Assembly: GCF_002197815.1 (NCBI RefSeq) | Contig: NZ_NIUB01000030.1 | Coordinates: 1-58,794 of the forward strand | Length of the DNA stretch: 58,794 nucleotides | Source of the DNA: Pseudomonas oleovorans subsp. oleovorans | Lineage (GTDB): Bacteria > Pseudomonadota > Gammaproteobacteria > Pseudomonadales > Pseudomonadaceae | Direction of reading: 5' to 3' | Shown here: positions 1 to 9,017 of the stretch, piece after piece | Position numbering within the stretch: position 1 is the stretch's first letter | How the letters are laid out: each line of letters begins with the position of its first letter | Notes under the pieces: model-generated | Database searches by the model: none | Told to the model about the DNA's origin: nothing | The model's input: only the letters and a program-made list of their open reading frames with translations | Position numbers and translations under genes: made by a program

Positions 1-94
1 TCCCCACACCCATCAGCGCCCCTTGCGGTTTGCCTGCCTGACCATGCTGCTGGTCAGGCGAGTGGTCGGGATTGCCACGTTCCCCGAGTCGCAT
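1..94 (-). CDS. Start of possible intron-encoded reverse transcriptase (partial)
   Basis: An ATG on the minus strand at 94-92 opens a frame of 31 codons that stays open to the window edge. It is preceded by a purine-rich stretch (GGGGAA) a few bases upstream. The visible N-terminus is hydrophilic and rich in Gly, Gln and Pro; no domain is reached within the window. The product is inferred only from its place inside the putative group II intron, about 750 bases after the intron 5' end. The other two minus frames contain stops here. Confidence 0.3.
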   Translation of the reverse strand, partial: MRLGERGNPDHSPDQQHGQAGKPQGALMGVG

Positions 95-847
95 CTATTC
101 CCCGTTTAGGCTTCGTCTTTCCCCCGGTAGTCGTATTGGTACCGCAACGCATCATCCCACTGCGCTGTCCGACTACATGCCGATTTTGGCTAAGGCCAAT
201 AATTGCCGTAGGCCTATCCGTAGTTACGAAGGTTCAGGCGACGATTCACATGCGTTAGCCATGCGGGTTGGGTCATTAGCCTCGTTACGTCCGTGCAATT
301 CGGACGTATAGCGTTCTCCGTCACCGGATAACACCCTCATAAGAGCGAGACATTGTTAATCGGGCTTCACGCCCCAGGGTTGGCCCCTGACGCATGCCGA
401 TCTAATGAACTGGCAGGTACATACCAGGCTCGGTGCTTCCTATACAAGCGAAGTTGAGCAATGCGATTCGGAGCTTTTCGCTCCGTGCTTGGTTCAACAC
501 CCTACAACGTCTCACGACGGTGAATTGGCTCACTGCCGGACGTGCAGGGGTGAGTTCTGCCCAGAGGGCAAATTCACCCTCGGGTCAGACATTTTTAGTA
601 ACAATTCGATGATAGCTGAACGTTACTATCCTGTTTCTGTAACCGCTCATTGACCCATTTTAGGGTTTGAACAGATACAGCTTTTGTTATCCATCCCCGC
701 CAAAACGAAGCGTTTCCAGGGTGTGGATTAACCAGGCTGAGCCGGTTTGTTGAATGCTTTTTCGGGCTTCAAACCCCCTGATAGCAAGGGATTAAGGTGC
801 CTAGGCGCATTAACCAAACCAAGCACGACACGCTCAACGTGTCGCAC
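1..847 (-). mobile_element. Probable group II intron, 5' half (cut by window edge)
   Basis: Read on the minus strand, the segment begins at position 847 with GTGCGAC, matching the GUGYG start of group II introns. The next bases form a 7-bp stem with a 5-base loop (826-832 with 838-844), the same architecture as the start of domain I in Ll.LtrB. The region holds no convincing ordinary gene. It contains several strong hairpins (37-44/51-58, 287-293/301-307, 469-474/480-485) that suit a structured RNA. About 750 bases from the 5' end an open frame starts and runs out of the window, where the maturase is normally found. The call is inferred from architecture only. An IS91-like or other element terminus is the main alternative. 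Confidence 0.5.
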
Positions 848-973
848 AATGCCGGCCAGTATACACAGCCCCACAGGTCGGCCAAACCCCGTCTGGCAGT
901 GACGCGCCAGGCGCTTGGCCCTAAAATACCGGGCTGTTTCCTTGCCCCCTCAGACGCAGAGCGAGCCAGTTCA

Positions 974-2506
974 ATGAGTGCCACGCCAAAACCCTTGGTT
1001 CTGATCATCCTCGACGGCTTCGGTCACAGCGACAAACCCGAGTACAACGCCATCCATGCTGCCAACACGCCGGTCTACGACCGCCTGCGTGCTACCTACC
1101 CGCACTGCCTGATCTCAGGCAGCGGCATGGACGTCGGCCTGCCGGACGGGCAGATGGGCAACTCCGAAGTCGGCCATATGAACCTCGGTGCCGGTCGCGT
1201 GGTGTACCAGGACTTCACCCGCGTGACCAAGGCGATTCGTGACGGCGAGTTCTTCGACAACGCCACGATCAACCAGGCCGTGGACAAGGCCGTGGCCGCC
1301 GGCAAGGCCGTGCACATCCTCGGCCTGCTCTCCGATGGCGGCGTACACAGCCACCAGGATCACATCGTCGCCATGGTCGAACTGGCCGCCAAGCGCGGCG
1401 CCGAGAAGATCTACCTGCATGCCTTCCTCGACGGCCGCGACACCCCACCGAAAAGCGCACAACCGTCCATCGAGCTGCTCGATGCCACATTCGCCCGCCT
1501 CGGCAAGGGCCGCATCGCCAGTCTCACCGGCCGCTATTTCGCCATGGACCGCGACAACCGCTGGGACCGCGTCGAGCAGGCCTACCACCTGATCGTCGAC
1601 GGCGCCGGCCAGTTCAACGCCGCCAGCGCCGTTGAAGGCCTGCAAGCCGCCTACGACCGTGGCGAGAGCGACGAGTTCGTCAAGGCCACCACCATCGGCA
1701 CGCCGGTGCAGGTGGAAGATGGCGACGCCGTGGTGTTCATGAACTTCCGCGCCGACCGCGCCCGCGAACTGACCCGAGCCTTCGTCGAGCCTGGTTTCAA
1801 GGAATTCGAGCGCAAGCGTGCACCGCAGGTCGGTTTCGTCATGCTCACCCAGTACGCAGCGAGCATCCCGGCGCCCAGCGCCTTCGCTCCGGAAGCCCTG
1901 ACCAACGTGCTCGGCGAATACCTGGCGAAGAACGGCAAGACCCAGCTGCGCATCGCCGAGACCGAGAAATACGCCCACGTCACCTTCTTTTTCTCCGGCG
2001 GTCGCGAAGAGCCGTTCGAGGGCGAAGAACGCATCCTGATTCCGTCGCCGAACGTCGCCACCTACGACCTCAAGCCGGAAATGAGCGCGCCGGAAGTCAC
2101 CGACAGGATCGTCGATGCCATCGAGAACCAGCGTTATGACGTGATCATCGTCAACTACGCCAACGGCGACATGGTCGGCCATACCGGCGTGTTCGAGGCG
2201 GCGGTCAAGGCCGTGGAAACCCTCGACCGCTGCGTCGGCCGCATCACCGAGGCGCTGGAGAAGGTCGGTGGCGAAGCGCTGATCACTGCCGACCATGGCA
2301 ACGTCGAACAGATGGAAGACGAGTGCACCGGCCAGGCGCACACCGCCCACACCTGCGAGCCAGTACCGTTCATCTACGTTGGCAAGCGCCCGGCGCGTAT
2401 CCGTGAAGGTGGCGTGCTGGCCGATGTGGCGCCGACCCTGCTCACGCTGATGGGCCTGCCACAGCCGGCCGAGATGACGGGCAAGACCATCGTCGAGCTG
2501 CAATAA
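974..2506 (+). CDS. gpmI: 2,3-bisphosphoglycerate-independent phosphoglycerate mutase
   Basis: Cytoplasmic glycolytic and gluconeogenic enzyme interconverting 3- and 2-phosphoglycerate with two Mn ions. The 510-residue product has the alkaline-phosphatase-superfamily fold. Visible motifs are LVLIILDGFG near the N-terminus, GNSEVGHMNLGAGR with the phosphorylated serine, the substrate-binding DGRDTPP loop, and the metal ligands in NYANGDMVGHTG and ITADHGN. The frame is open upstream to 797. The ATG at 974 is preferred because it gives the normal family length of about 510-515, and the upstream codons translate into low-quality sequence. The gene stands alone, followed by a 23-bp perfect inverted repeat. 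A probable group II intron ends about 125 bp upstream, so the promoter must lie within that short gap or in the intron. Confidence 0.97.
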   Translation: MSATPKPLVLIILDGFGHSDKPEYNAIHAANTPVYDRLRATYPHCLISGSGMDVGLPDGQMGNSEVGHMNLGAGRVVYQDFTRVTKAIRDGEFFDNATINQAVDKAVAAGKAVHILGLLSDGGVHSHQDHIVAMVELAAKRGAEKIYLHAFLDGRDTPPKSAQPSIELLDATFARLGKGRIASLTGRYFAMDRDNRWDRVEQAYHLIVDGAGQFNAASAVEGLQAAYDRGESDEFVKATTIGTPVQVEDGDAVVFMNFRADRARELTRAFVEPGFKEFERKRAPQVGFVMLTQYAASIPAPSAFAPEALTNVLGEYLAKNGKTQLRIAETEKYAHVTFFFSGGREEPFEGEERILIPSPNVATYDLKPEMSAPEVTDRIVDAIENQRYDVIIVNYANGDMVGHTGVFEAAVKAVETLDRCVGRITEALEKVGGEALITADHGNVEQMEDECTGQAHTAHTCEPVPFIYVGKRPARIREGGVLADVAPTLLTLMGLPQPAEMTGKTIVELQ

Positions 2507-2517
2507 GACGCAAGCAT

Positions 2518-2570
2518 CGTAGCCTGGATGCAATCCGGGGAATCTCCCCCCGGATTGCATCCAGGCTACG
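2518..2570. repeat. Perfect 23-bp inverted repeat (REP/terminator)
   Basis: Arms 2518-2540 and 2548-2570 are exact reverse complements around a 7-base spacer. They carry the GTAGCCTGGATGCAATCC core seen in pseudomonad REP-type elements. The repeat lies 11 bp after the gpmI stop, so the transcript would form a very stable hairpin. No U-run follows, so it may act as a 3' stabiliser or REP rather than a classical terminator. Confidence 0.85.
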
Positions 2571-2671
2571 CGTCACGTTCGCTCTTCTAGCTGCTTGTGG
2601 CTTGCAGCTTGCCGCCGGTTTTTTAGGCATACTAAGCGCCATTCGCTACTCCGCCAGGTATCGCCCCGCCC

Positions 2672-3913
2672 ATGCTTCGCATCCTTGCCCTGATTCTGCT
2701 CAGCAGCCTGATCGCTCCGGCCATCGCCGATCAGCGCGCCGATACCCAGCGCCAGCTGGAAGCGGCGCGCCAGGACGTCGCCGAGTTGAAGAAATTGCTG
2801 GAGAAACTGCAGCAGGAAAAATCCGGCGTGCAGCAGCAGTTGAAGAAAACCGAAACCGAGATGGGTGACCTGGAAGGCCAGGTCAGGGAACTGCAGCGCG
2901 AACTCAAGGACAGCGAGCAGGAAATCCGCCGCCTGGATCAGGAGAAAAAAAAACTCCAGAGCGCACGCACTGAACAGCAACGGCTGATCGCCATCCAGGC
3001 GCGCGCGGCCTATCAGAGCGGCCGTCAGGAATACGTCAAGCTGCTGCTCAACCAGCAGAACCCGGAAAAATTCTCCCGCACCCTCACCTACTACGACTAC
3101 CTCAGCCAGGCGCGCCTCGAACAACTCGCAGCCTTCAACGAGACCCTGCGCCAACTGGCCAACGTCGAACAGGAAATCACCCGCCACCAGGCCCAGCTGC
3201 AGGCGCAGAAGGCAGGCCTGGATGAACGCCACGCCAAGCTCGCCGAGGCGCGCAAGGAGCGCCAGCAGGCATTGGCCAAGCTCAACCGCGACTTCGCCAG
3301 CCGCGATCAGCGACTCAAGGCGCGCCAGCAGGAACAGGCCGAACTGGGCCGCGTACTGAAGACCATCGAAGAAACCCTGGCGCGCCAGGCGCGCGAAGCC
3401 GAGGAGGCACGCAAGCGTGCCCTGGCCGCACAGCAAGCGCGCCCGGGTAACCCGGCAAGCGCTCCGGCCAGCGGCCCTCTGGTCAGTACCGGCGCCGTCT
3501 ACGGCGGGCCTTTCGCCAGTGCACGCGGCAAATTGCCGTGGCCGGTAGATGGCCGATTGGTAGCACGCTATGGAACCCCGCGCGGCGGCGACGCTCGTAC
3601 TAAGTGGGATGGCGTGCTGATCGGTGCACCTGCCGGTACTCAGGTACGTGCCGTGCACGGCGGTCGCGTGGTTTTCGCCGACTGGTTGCGTGGCGCCGGT
3701 CTGTTGGTCATTCTCGACCATGGCAATGGTTATCTGAGCCTGTACGGCCACAACCAGAGCCTGCTGAAGAATGCCGGAGACGTGGTCAAGGCCGGCGACC
3801 CCATCGCTACCGTTGGCAGCAGCGGCGGTCAGGAGGCTTCGGCACTGTACTTCGCCATTCGCCAGAACGGTCGCCCGAGTGATCCGGCACAGTGGTGCCG
3901 CGCGCAGGGATAG
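2672..3913 (+). CDS. EnvC-like murein hydrolase activator (degenerate LytM)
   Basis: A 413-residue secreted protein. Residues 1-20 are a Sec signal peptide, about 21-260 are Gln/Glu/Lys/Arg-rich coiled coil, and the C-terminal 110 residues are an M23/LytM domain. The domain lacks the zinc ligands of true endopeptidases: the expected H-x3-D is replaced around KWDGVLIG, and the HxH is replaced by LYFAIR. That is the state of EnvC, which activates the cell-division amidases AmiA/AmiB rather than cutting peptidoglycan itself. It lies 48 bp ahead of ctpA on the same strand, so the two are probably co-transcribed and both act on septal peptidoglycan in the periplasm. No other ATG gives a signal peptide, so the start at 2672 is secure. 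Confidence 0.92.
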   Translation: MLRILALILLSSLIAPAIADQRADTQRQLEAARQDVAELKKLLEKLQQEKSGVQQQLKKTETEMGDLEGQVRELQRELKDSEQEIRRLDQEKKKLQSARTEQQRLIAIQARAAYQSGRQEYVKLLLNQQNPEKFSRTLTYYDYLSQARLEQLAAFNETLRQLANVEQEITRHQAQLQAQKAGLDERHAKLAEARKERQQALAKLNRDFASRDQRLKARQQEQAELGRVLKTIEETLARQAREAEEARKRALAAQQARPGNPASAPASGPLVSTGAVYGGPFASARGKLPWPVDGRLVARYGTPRGGDARTKWDGVLIGAPAGTQVRAVHGGRVVFADWLRGAGLLVILDHGNGYLSLYGHNQSLLKNAGDVVKAGDPIATVGSSGGQEASALYFAIRQNGRPSDPAQWCRAQG

Positions 3914-3960
3914 TCAGGCCTCGAGTCTGATGGCGCCTCATTCATTTAGGAGTTCTTTTC

Positions 3961-5277
3961 ATGTCTCATCGCTTCCGCCCCACCTGCCTGGCCCTGGCCC
4001 TCGGGCTGCTGCTCGGCGCTCCAGCCCTGCATGCCGCCGAGCCGGCCCCTGCGCCGGCAGCAACGGCGAGCGGCAAGGCTCCGCTGCCGCTGGATGATCT
4101 GCGTACCTTCGCCGAGGTGATGGACCGCATCAAGGCCGCCTATGTCGAGCCGGTGAGCGACAAGACCCTGCTGGAGAATGCCATCAAGGGCATGCTCAGC
4201 AACCTCGACCCGCACTCGGCCTACCTCGAGCCGGAAGCCTTCGCCGAGCTGCAGGAAAGCACCAGAGGCGAGTTCGGCGGCCTGGGCATCGAGGTCGGCA
4301 TAGAGGATGGCTTCGTCAAGGTGGTCTCGCCTATCGACGATACTCCGGCATCGAAGGCCGGTATCCAACCCGGCGACCTGATCGTCAAGATCGATGGCCA
4401 GCCGACCAAGGGCCTATCGATGATGGAAGCCGTGGACAAGATGCGCGGCAAGGCCGGCAGCAAGATCGAACTGACCCTGGTGCGCGACGGCGGCCGCCCG
4501 TTCGACCTGACCCTGACCCGCGCCGTGATCAAAGTGCGCAGCGTCAAGAGCCAGATGCTCGAAGACGGTTACGGCTACCTGCGTATCTCGCAATTCCAGG
4601 TCAACACCGGCGAGGAAGTCGGCAAGGCGCTGACCAAGCTGCGCCAGGAGAACGGCAACAAGAAGCTGCGCGGCCTGGTCATGGACCTGCGCAACAACCC
4701 GGGCGGCGTGCTGCAGGCCGCCGTGGAAGTGGCCGACCACTTCCTCAAGAGCGGGCTGATCGTCTACACCGAAGGGCGTATGGCCAACTCCGAGCTGCGC
4801 TTCAACGCCGACCCGGCCGATGCCAGCGAAGGCGTACCACTGGTGGTACTGATCAATGGCGGTAGCGCCTCGGCTTCGGAAATCGTCGCCGGCGCGCTGC
4901 AGGATCACAAGCGCGCGGTACTGATGGGCACCGACAGCTTCGGCAAGGGCTCGGTGCAGACCGTGCTGCCGCTGAACAACGACCGCGCGCTGAAGCTGAC
5001 CACGGCACTGTACTTCACCCCCAATGGCCGTTCGATCCAGGCCCAGGGCATCATCCCCGATATCGAAGTGGCGCGCGCCAGGGTTACCCGCGAGCAGGAC
5101 GCCGAAGGCATTAAGGAAGCCGACCTGCAGGGCCACCTGGGCAATGGCAACGGCGGCGCGGATCGCCCGAGCAAGGCCGCACAGGCAACACGCGCCGAAC
5201 GCCCGCAGGACGACGACTACCAACTGAGCCAGGCGCTCAACCTGCTCAAGGGGCTGAACGTCACACGCGGCAACTGA
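3961..5277 (+). CDS. ctpA: Carboxy-terminal processing protease CtpA (S41)
   Basis: Periplasmic S41 serine protease of 438 residues with a Sec signal peptide (1-25). A PDZ domain (about 95-185) contains the GIEV and GIQPGDLIVKIDG motifs, and the protease core follows. The catalytic serine in GGSASASEI is residue 302 and the general-base lysine in FGKGS is residue 329. In P. aeruginosa, CtpA with its lipoprotein partner LbcA degrades peptidoglycan endopeptidases, which fits the EnvC-like neighbour. The ATG at 3961 follows an AGGAG ribosome site. The C-terminus (from about residue 385) is low-complexity Gly/Asn/Asp, as in relatives. A strong hairpin follows the stop. Confidence 0.95.
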   Translation: MSHRFRPTCLALALGLLLGAPALHAAEPAPAPAATASGKAPLPLDDLRTFAEVMDRIKAAYVEPVSDKTLLENAIKGMLSNLDPHSAYLEPEAFAELQESTRGEFGGLGIEVGIEDGFVKVVSPIDDTPASKAGIQPGDLIVKIDGQPTKGLSMMEAVDKMRGKAGSKIELTLVRDGGRPFDLTLTRAVIKVRSVKSQMLEDGYGYLRISQFQVNTGEEVGKALTKLRQENGNKKLRGLVMDLRNNPGGVLQAAVEVADHFLKSGLIVYTEGRMANSELRFNADPADASEGVPLVVLINGGSASASEIVAGALQDHKRAVLMGTDSFGKGSVQTVLPLNNDRALKLTTALYFTPNGRSIQAQGIIPDIEVARARVTREQDAEGIKEADLQGHLGNGNGGADRPSKAAQATRAERPQDDDYQLSQALNLLKGLNVTRGN

Positions 5278-5295
5278 GCCAAGCCGACCAGATAA

Positions 5296-5332
5296 GGCTC
5301 CCGAGGCACCTACCATAGGTGCCCCGGGAGCC
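5296..5332 (+). terminator. Hairpin after ctpA
   Basis: GGCTCCCG plus GGCACCTA (5296-5312) pairs with TAGGTGCC plus CGGGAGCC (5316-5332): sixteen pairs in two blocks with one mismatch and a 3-base loop. It lies 18 bp after the ctpA stop. There is no U-tract, so efficiency as an intrinsic terminator is uncertain. Confidence 0.65.
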
Positions 5333-5349
5333 GGCATCGCTACAGAATC

Positions 5350-5435
5350 GTAGGAGCCGGCTTGCCGGCGATGCTTTTCGCCAGCAACGCCGGATGGCTA
5401 TCGATACGTCGGATCGCCAGCAAGCTGGCTCCTAC
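5350..5435. repeat. REP pair (inverted BIME)
   Basis: GTAGGAGCCGGCTTGCCGGC (from 5350) and its near reverse complement ending GGCTCCTAC at 5435 form two opposed REP units about 37 bp apart. Each is itself a small hairpin. This is the GTAGGAGC class of Pseudomonas REP, in the intergenic space between the ctpA transcript and the convergent binding-protein gene. Confidence 0.75.
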
Positions 5436-5521
5436 AGGCTCATCTTCCTATGCCTCACTGACAGGCATCACCGTTTCCGCAGAGCGCCGCAAAGCCGCCT
5501 AGTTCGCGCTATCGCACGGAG

Positions 5522-6277
5522 TTACAGGTAATTCTCGGTAATGTCGTCGATAAAGCCTTCGCTGCGCAGCTCATCCAGCGCCCTCTGCAGACGCTGCACC
5601 ACCTCATCCGGGGTGTCCTTGTTCAGCGCCAGGTACAGCTCGGCATCATTGAAGCGCAGCACCGTGTTGAGGCCGCTGACATCTTCCTGCTTGGCCAGGT
5701 AGCGACCGACCGGATCGGTGGTGGCCCACAGGTCGATTTGCCCGCGCACCAGCTTCTTCACGTTCTCCTGGTCACGCAGGGCGTTTATCGGAGCTAGCCC
5801 CTGGCTTTCCAGGTGCTGGCTGACCGCATCGTTCTTGTAGGCACCGACGCGGTACTTGGCGGCATCCTGCAGGCTCGACACCTTGATATCGCTGCCCGGG
5901 GCGGCGAGCAGCACCCAGCCGGTCTTGGCCAGTGGGCCGACCCATTTGAACAGCGGCTTACGCTCTTCGGTATAGGTGGTGGAGAACAACCCGTAGTTGG
6001 GCTTGTCCAGGGTCAGGCGATAGAGGCGATCCCAGGGGAAGCGCAGGGTCAGGGTGTAATCGATGCCGGCACGCTTGAACATCTCGCGCACGATGTCGGC
6101 ACTGATGCCATCGATGCCGTCGTCACGTGCGAAGTTCTTGTCGTCCACCGCCATGTTGAAGGGCGGGAAATTCTCGGTCAGCAGCACCACCTTGTAATCC
6201 TGCGGCAACTCCGCGTGGGCGGAGCCGCACAGCATGATCAAAGCGACAAACAGGCTTTTCTTCAGAGTATTCAGCAT
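5522..6277 (-). CDS. Family 3 periplasmic solute-binding protein, paralogue 1
   Basis: A 251-residue secreted binding protein of the SBP_bac_3 fold, which usually captures amino acids or related solutes. The signal peptide is residues 1-22, ending at a SAHA cut site. The mature part starts with the family-typical first strand containing TENFPPFN, and continues with the second-lobe motif KYRVGAYKNDA and QIDLWATTDPVGRYLAKQE. It is about 70% identical by eye to its neighbour at 6411-7166 and of the same length. No permease or ATPase lies nearby, so the three paralogues are orphan binding proteins, possibly sensory or sharing a distant transporter. The frame is open up to 6367. The ATG at 6277 is chosen because it puts the signal peptide at the N-terminus and matches the paralogue length. 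Confidence 0.85.
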   Translation of the reverse strand: MLNTLKKSLFVALIMLCGSAHAELPQDYKVVLLTENFPPFNMAVDDKNFARDDGIDGISADIVREMFKRAGIDYTLTLRFPWDRLYRLTLDKPNYGLFSTTYTEERKPLFKWVGPLAKTGWVLLAAPGSDIKVSSLQDAAKYRVGAYKNDAVSQHLESQGLAPINALRDQENVKKLVRGQIDLWATTDPVGRYLAKQEDVSGLNTVLRFNDAELYLALNKDTPDEVVQRLQRALDELRSEGFIDDITENYL

Positions 6278-6410
6278 AAGACGTACCGCTCGCATGATTT
6301 TGGTTATGGCTAGCGACATCCCTGCATGGGCCCGAGCCCGCTCATTGGCACTCAGCGGCTCTGCCATCCATGGCCAGCGACCGGCTCGTGGCCGGTCGCG
6401 TGTTCGGTGC

Positions 6411-7166
6411 TTACAGGTAGTTGTTCAGCGTCTCGTCGACAAAGCCTTCGGCGCGCATCTGATCCAGCGCGGCCTGCAGCTTGGCGACGATCTCGTCAGG
6501 CATTTCCTTGTTCAGCGCCAGGTACAGCTCGGCGCTGTCGAAGCGCAATACCGTACGCAGACCGGAAATACCCTCCTGCTTGGCCAGGTAACGGCCGGCC
6601 GGGTCACCAGTGGCCCATAGATCGATCTGCCCGGCCATCAGCTTGCGCGCATTTTCCTGATCACGCAGCGAAGTGCTGTGTTCGACGCCCTTCTCGGTGA
6701 GGTATTGGGAGATGGCATCGCCCTTGTAGGCACCGATGCGATACTGCTTGGCCTCGTCCAGGCTGGTCAGGCTGAGCGGGCTGTCGCCCTTGGCCAGTAG
6801 CACCCAGTCGTCCGGGCCGATGGGGCCAACCCATTTGAACAGTTGCTCGCGTTCCGGCAGACGGGCAGTGACGAACACGCCATAACCTGGTTTCTCCAGG
6901 GCCAGCTTGTAGATGCGGTCCCAGGGGAAACGCAGGGTCAGGCTGTACTGGACTCCGGCACGCTTGAACATTTCCCTGACGATATCCACGGCGATGCCAT
7001 CGATATTCTCTTCCTGGGCGAAGTTCTTGCCATTGACCGCCATGTTGTAGGGCGGGAAGTTCTCGGTCAGCAAAACCACGCTGTAATTCGGATCCACTTC
7101 GGCGCGCGCGACACCGGTCAGCACCACAAGGGTGCCGCCCAGCGCGACCAGCAGGCGTTTGAACAT
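6411..7166 (-). CDS. Family 3 periplasmic solute-binding protein, paralogue 2
   Basis: A 251-residue SBP_bac_3 protein with a signal peptide ending TGVARA at about residue 21. It shares with paralogue 1 the blocks VVLLTENFPPYNMAV, VDIVREMFKRAG, LTLRFPWDR, GQIDLWATGDPAGRYLAKQE and the C-terminal NNYL. ATG at 7166 is preferred over the longer frame start at 7202 because an AAAGAGA stretch lies just upstream and the product then matches paralogue 1 exactly in length. It sits 133 bp upstream of paralogue 1, in the same direction. The pair clearly arose by tandem duplication. Substrate cannot be read from the sequence. Confidence 0.85.
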   Translation of the reverse strand: MFKRLLVALGGTLVVLTGVARAEVDPNYSVVLLTENFPPYNMAVNGKNFAQEENIDGIAVDIVREMFKRAGVQYSLTLRFPWDRIYKLALEKPGYGVFVTARLPEREQLFKWVGPIGPDDWVLLAKGDSPLSLTSLDEAKQYRIGAYKGDAISQYLTEKGVEHSTSLRDQENARKLMAGQIDLWATGDPAGRYLAKQEGISGLRTVLRFDSAELYLALNKEMPDEIVAKLQAALDQMRAEGFVDETLNNYL

Positions 7167-7251
7167 GGCATTTCTCTTTCTAGTAATGAGGCAGACCGCC
7201 ACAGGATAACCGCCAAGCCCTCCCCGGCCCAGCGATTGCCGGCAATCTCAC

Positions 7252-8044
7252 TCAGTAGCGGGCCTCGATGCCCTTCAATGCACCCTCGGCCCGCAATGCG
7301 TCCGGGGCACTGTGCAACTTCTGAACCAGCTCATCCGGGGTTTGCAGATTGAGCGCCAGGTAAAGATCTACCGAGTTCAAGTGCTGAACGACCTTGAGAC
7401 TATCCACACCTTCCTGGCCGGCCGTGAGCGGACCGGCCTGACTGGAGGCGATCCACAGGTCGATCTAACCTTTGTCGAGTTTCCGGACGTTTTCGGCATC
7501 ACGCAGTGCAGCCTGCACCTCTATGCCTCTGTCCAGCAGGAACTGGGGCTTGGCATCGCCTTTGTAGCCGCCTATCCGGTATTGCCGCGCGTCTTCGATG
7601 CTGGCCAACTGGATCGGGCTGTCGCTCTTGGCAAAAAGCACCCAGTCGTACCTGGAAATGGGCCGACCCATTTGAACAGGCTCTCACGCTCCGCTGTGCG
7701 CGCGGCACAGAACACCCCATAACCGGCATCGTCCAGCGTCTGCTGGTATACGCGCTGCCAGGGGAAACGCAGGATCTGCTGGCACTCGACCTCTGCACGC
7801 CCGCATACCGCACGCAGAATATCCGAGCTGATACCGGTGACCCTTCGTCACGGGCATAGTTGGTACCGGATACCGACACATTGAAAGGAGGCATATTTTC
7901 CGTCAGCAGCACCAACGGCGCTGCGTGGGCAATGCTGAGGCCAGATGCAAGGGCCAGGTGGTTACGAATCGAAGAAGAAAGATGCAGACTCCGTGTCGAA
8001 ATGCTCGGCGACAAGCAGCCCCGTGCAATCGCGCGGGTTCTCAA
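7252..8044 (-). pseudogene. Decayed third SBP_bac_3 paralogue
   Basis: Remnant of a third binding protein in the same array. The N-terminal part (PLVLLTENMPPFN and NYARDEG) is in one frame, entered from about 8044. The central part (GISSDILRAV, LRFPWQRVYQ, LFKWVGPF) is in a second frame, the shift falling near 7830-7845. The C-terminal half (SIEDARQYRIGGYKGDA, LRDAENVRKL) is in a third segment after another shift near 7650-7680. In that half the expected GQIDLW codon CAG has become a TAG stop at 7465-7467. The remaining homology runs on in frame to a TGA at 7252-7254. At least two frameshifts and one nonsense change make function impossible; the 5' limit is approximate. Confidence 0.8.
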
Positions 8045-8169
8045 GGCTTGTGATTAGCGCGTAATGCTAGCTGGATCGCTGGCACTTTGCCGTCGACTCG
8101 CCCGCAGCTTTCGCACCCGCATTGTCGAGTCCGCCACAAGGCCGCAACTGCGGCCCGAGAATAGAAAAC

Positions 8170-8940
8170 CTAGCGCACCACGATGCCACGGCTGGCCAGA
8201 TAGGCCTTGGCCTCAGGCACGGTGTATTCACCGAAGTGAAAAATACTCGCAGCCAGCACCGCGTCGGCCTTGCCTTCGAGAATACCGTCGGCCAGGTGCT
8301 GCAGGTTGCCGACACCGCCGGAGGCGATCACCGGCACGCGCACGGCCTCGCTGATGGCGCGGGTCACACCGAGGTCGTAACCGCTTTTGACGCCGTCCTG
8401 ATCCATGCTGGTGAGCAGGATCTCACCGGCGCCCAGCCCTTCCATCTTGCGCGCCCACTCCACGGCATCGAGGCCGGTCGGCTTGCGCCCGCCGTGAGTG
8501 AAGATCTCCCAGCGGCCCGGCTCGCCCGGTGCGGACACACGCTTGGCGTCGATGGCGACGACGATGCATTGCGAGCCGAAACGCGCGGCGGCTTCGCCGA
8601 CGAACTCAGGGTTGAACACCGCGGCGGTGTTGATCGACACCTTGTCGGCACCGGCATTGAGCAGGTTGCGAATGTCCTGCACGGTGCGCACGCCGCCACC
8701 GACGGTGAGCGGGATGAACACCTGGCTGGCCATGCGCTCGACGGTGTGCAGGGTGGTATCGCGGCCATCGACGCTGGCGGTGATGTCGAGGAAGGTGATC
8801 TCGTCGGCGCCCTGCTCATCGTAGCGACGAGCGATCTCCACCGGGTCACCGGCATCGCGGATGTTCTCGAACTTGACGCCCTTGACCACGCGGCCGTTGT
8901 CCACGTCGAGGCAGGGGATAATGCGTTTAGCCAGTGCCAT
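8170..8940 (-). CDS. hisF: Imidazole glycerol phosphate synthase cyclase subunit
   Basis: Cyclase half of IGP synthase. With HisH it converts PRFAR and ammonia to imidazole glycerol phosphate and AICAR, linking histidine and purine synthesis. The 256-residue TIM barrel shows the catalytic aspartates in PCLDVD (Asp12) and VVAIDAKR, and the phosphate-binding loops TVGGGV, VIASGGVG and ADAVLAASIFHFG. It is the last gene of the minus-strand his set, 77 bp behind hisA, with a REP-like inverted repeat between them. The start at 8940 follows an ACGGAG-type ribosome site on the minus strand. Confidence 0.97.
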   Translation of the reverse strand: MALAKRIIPCLDVDNGRVVKGVKFENIRDAGDPVEIARRYDEQGADEITFLDITASVDGRDTTLHTVERMASQVFIPLTVGGGVRTVQDIRNLLNAGADKVSINTAAVFNPEFVGEAAARFGSQCIVVAIDAKRVSAPGEPGRWEIFTHGGRKPTGLDAVEWARKMEGLGAGEILLTSMDQDGVKSGYDLGVTRAISEAVRVPVIASGGVGNLQHLADGILEGKADAVLAASIFHFGEYTVPEAKAYLASRGIVVR

Positions 8941-8950
8941 ACGGAGCTCC

Positions 8951-9015
8951 CGTAGGGTGGGTGCAACCCACCGATAAAGATTGCGTCAATTGCGGCGGGT
9001 TTCACCCGCCCTACG
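8951..9015. repeat. Imperfect inverted repeat between hisA and hisF
   Basis: CGTAGGGTGGGTGCAACCC (8951 on) pairs with the GGGTTTCACCCGCCCTACG block ending at 9015. Each arm is also a small hairpin. This is the CGTAGGGTGGG class of proteobacterial intergenic repeat. In the transcript it would sit between hisA and hisF and could tune their relative expression. Confidence 0.7.
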
Positions 9016-9017
9016 GT

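Noticed and set aside
72..653. Two short plus-strand open frames before gpmI
   Set aside because: No ribosome sites, no family resemblance, and the region is full of hairpins that suggest structural RNA.
1115..2560. 481-codon minus-strand open frame over gpmI
   Set aside because: Composition is that of the antisense of a GC-rich gene, with no family match, and the plus strand carries all gpmI motifs.
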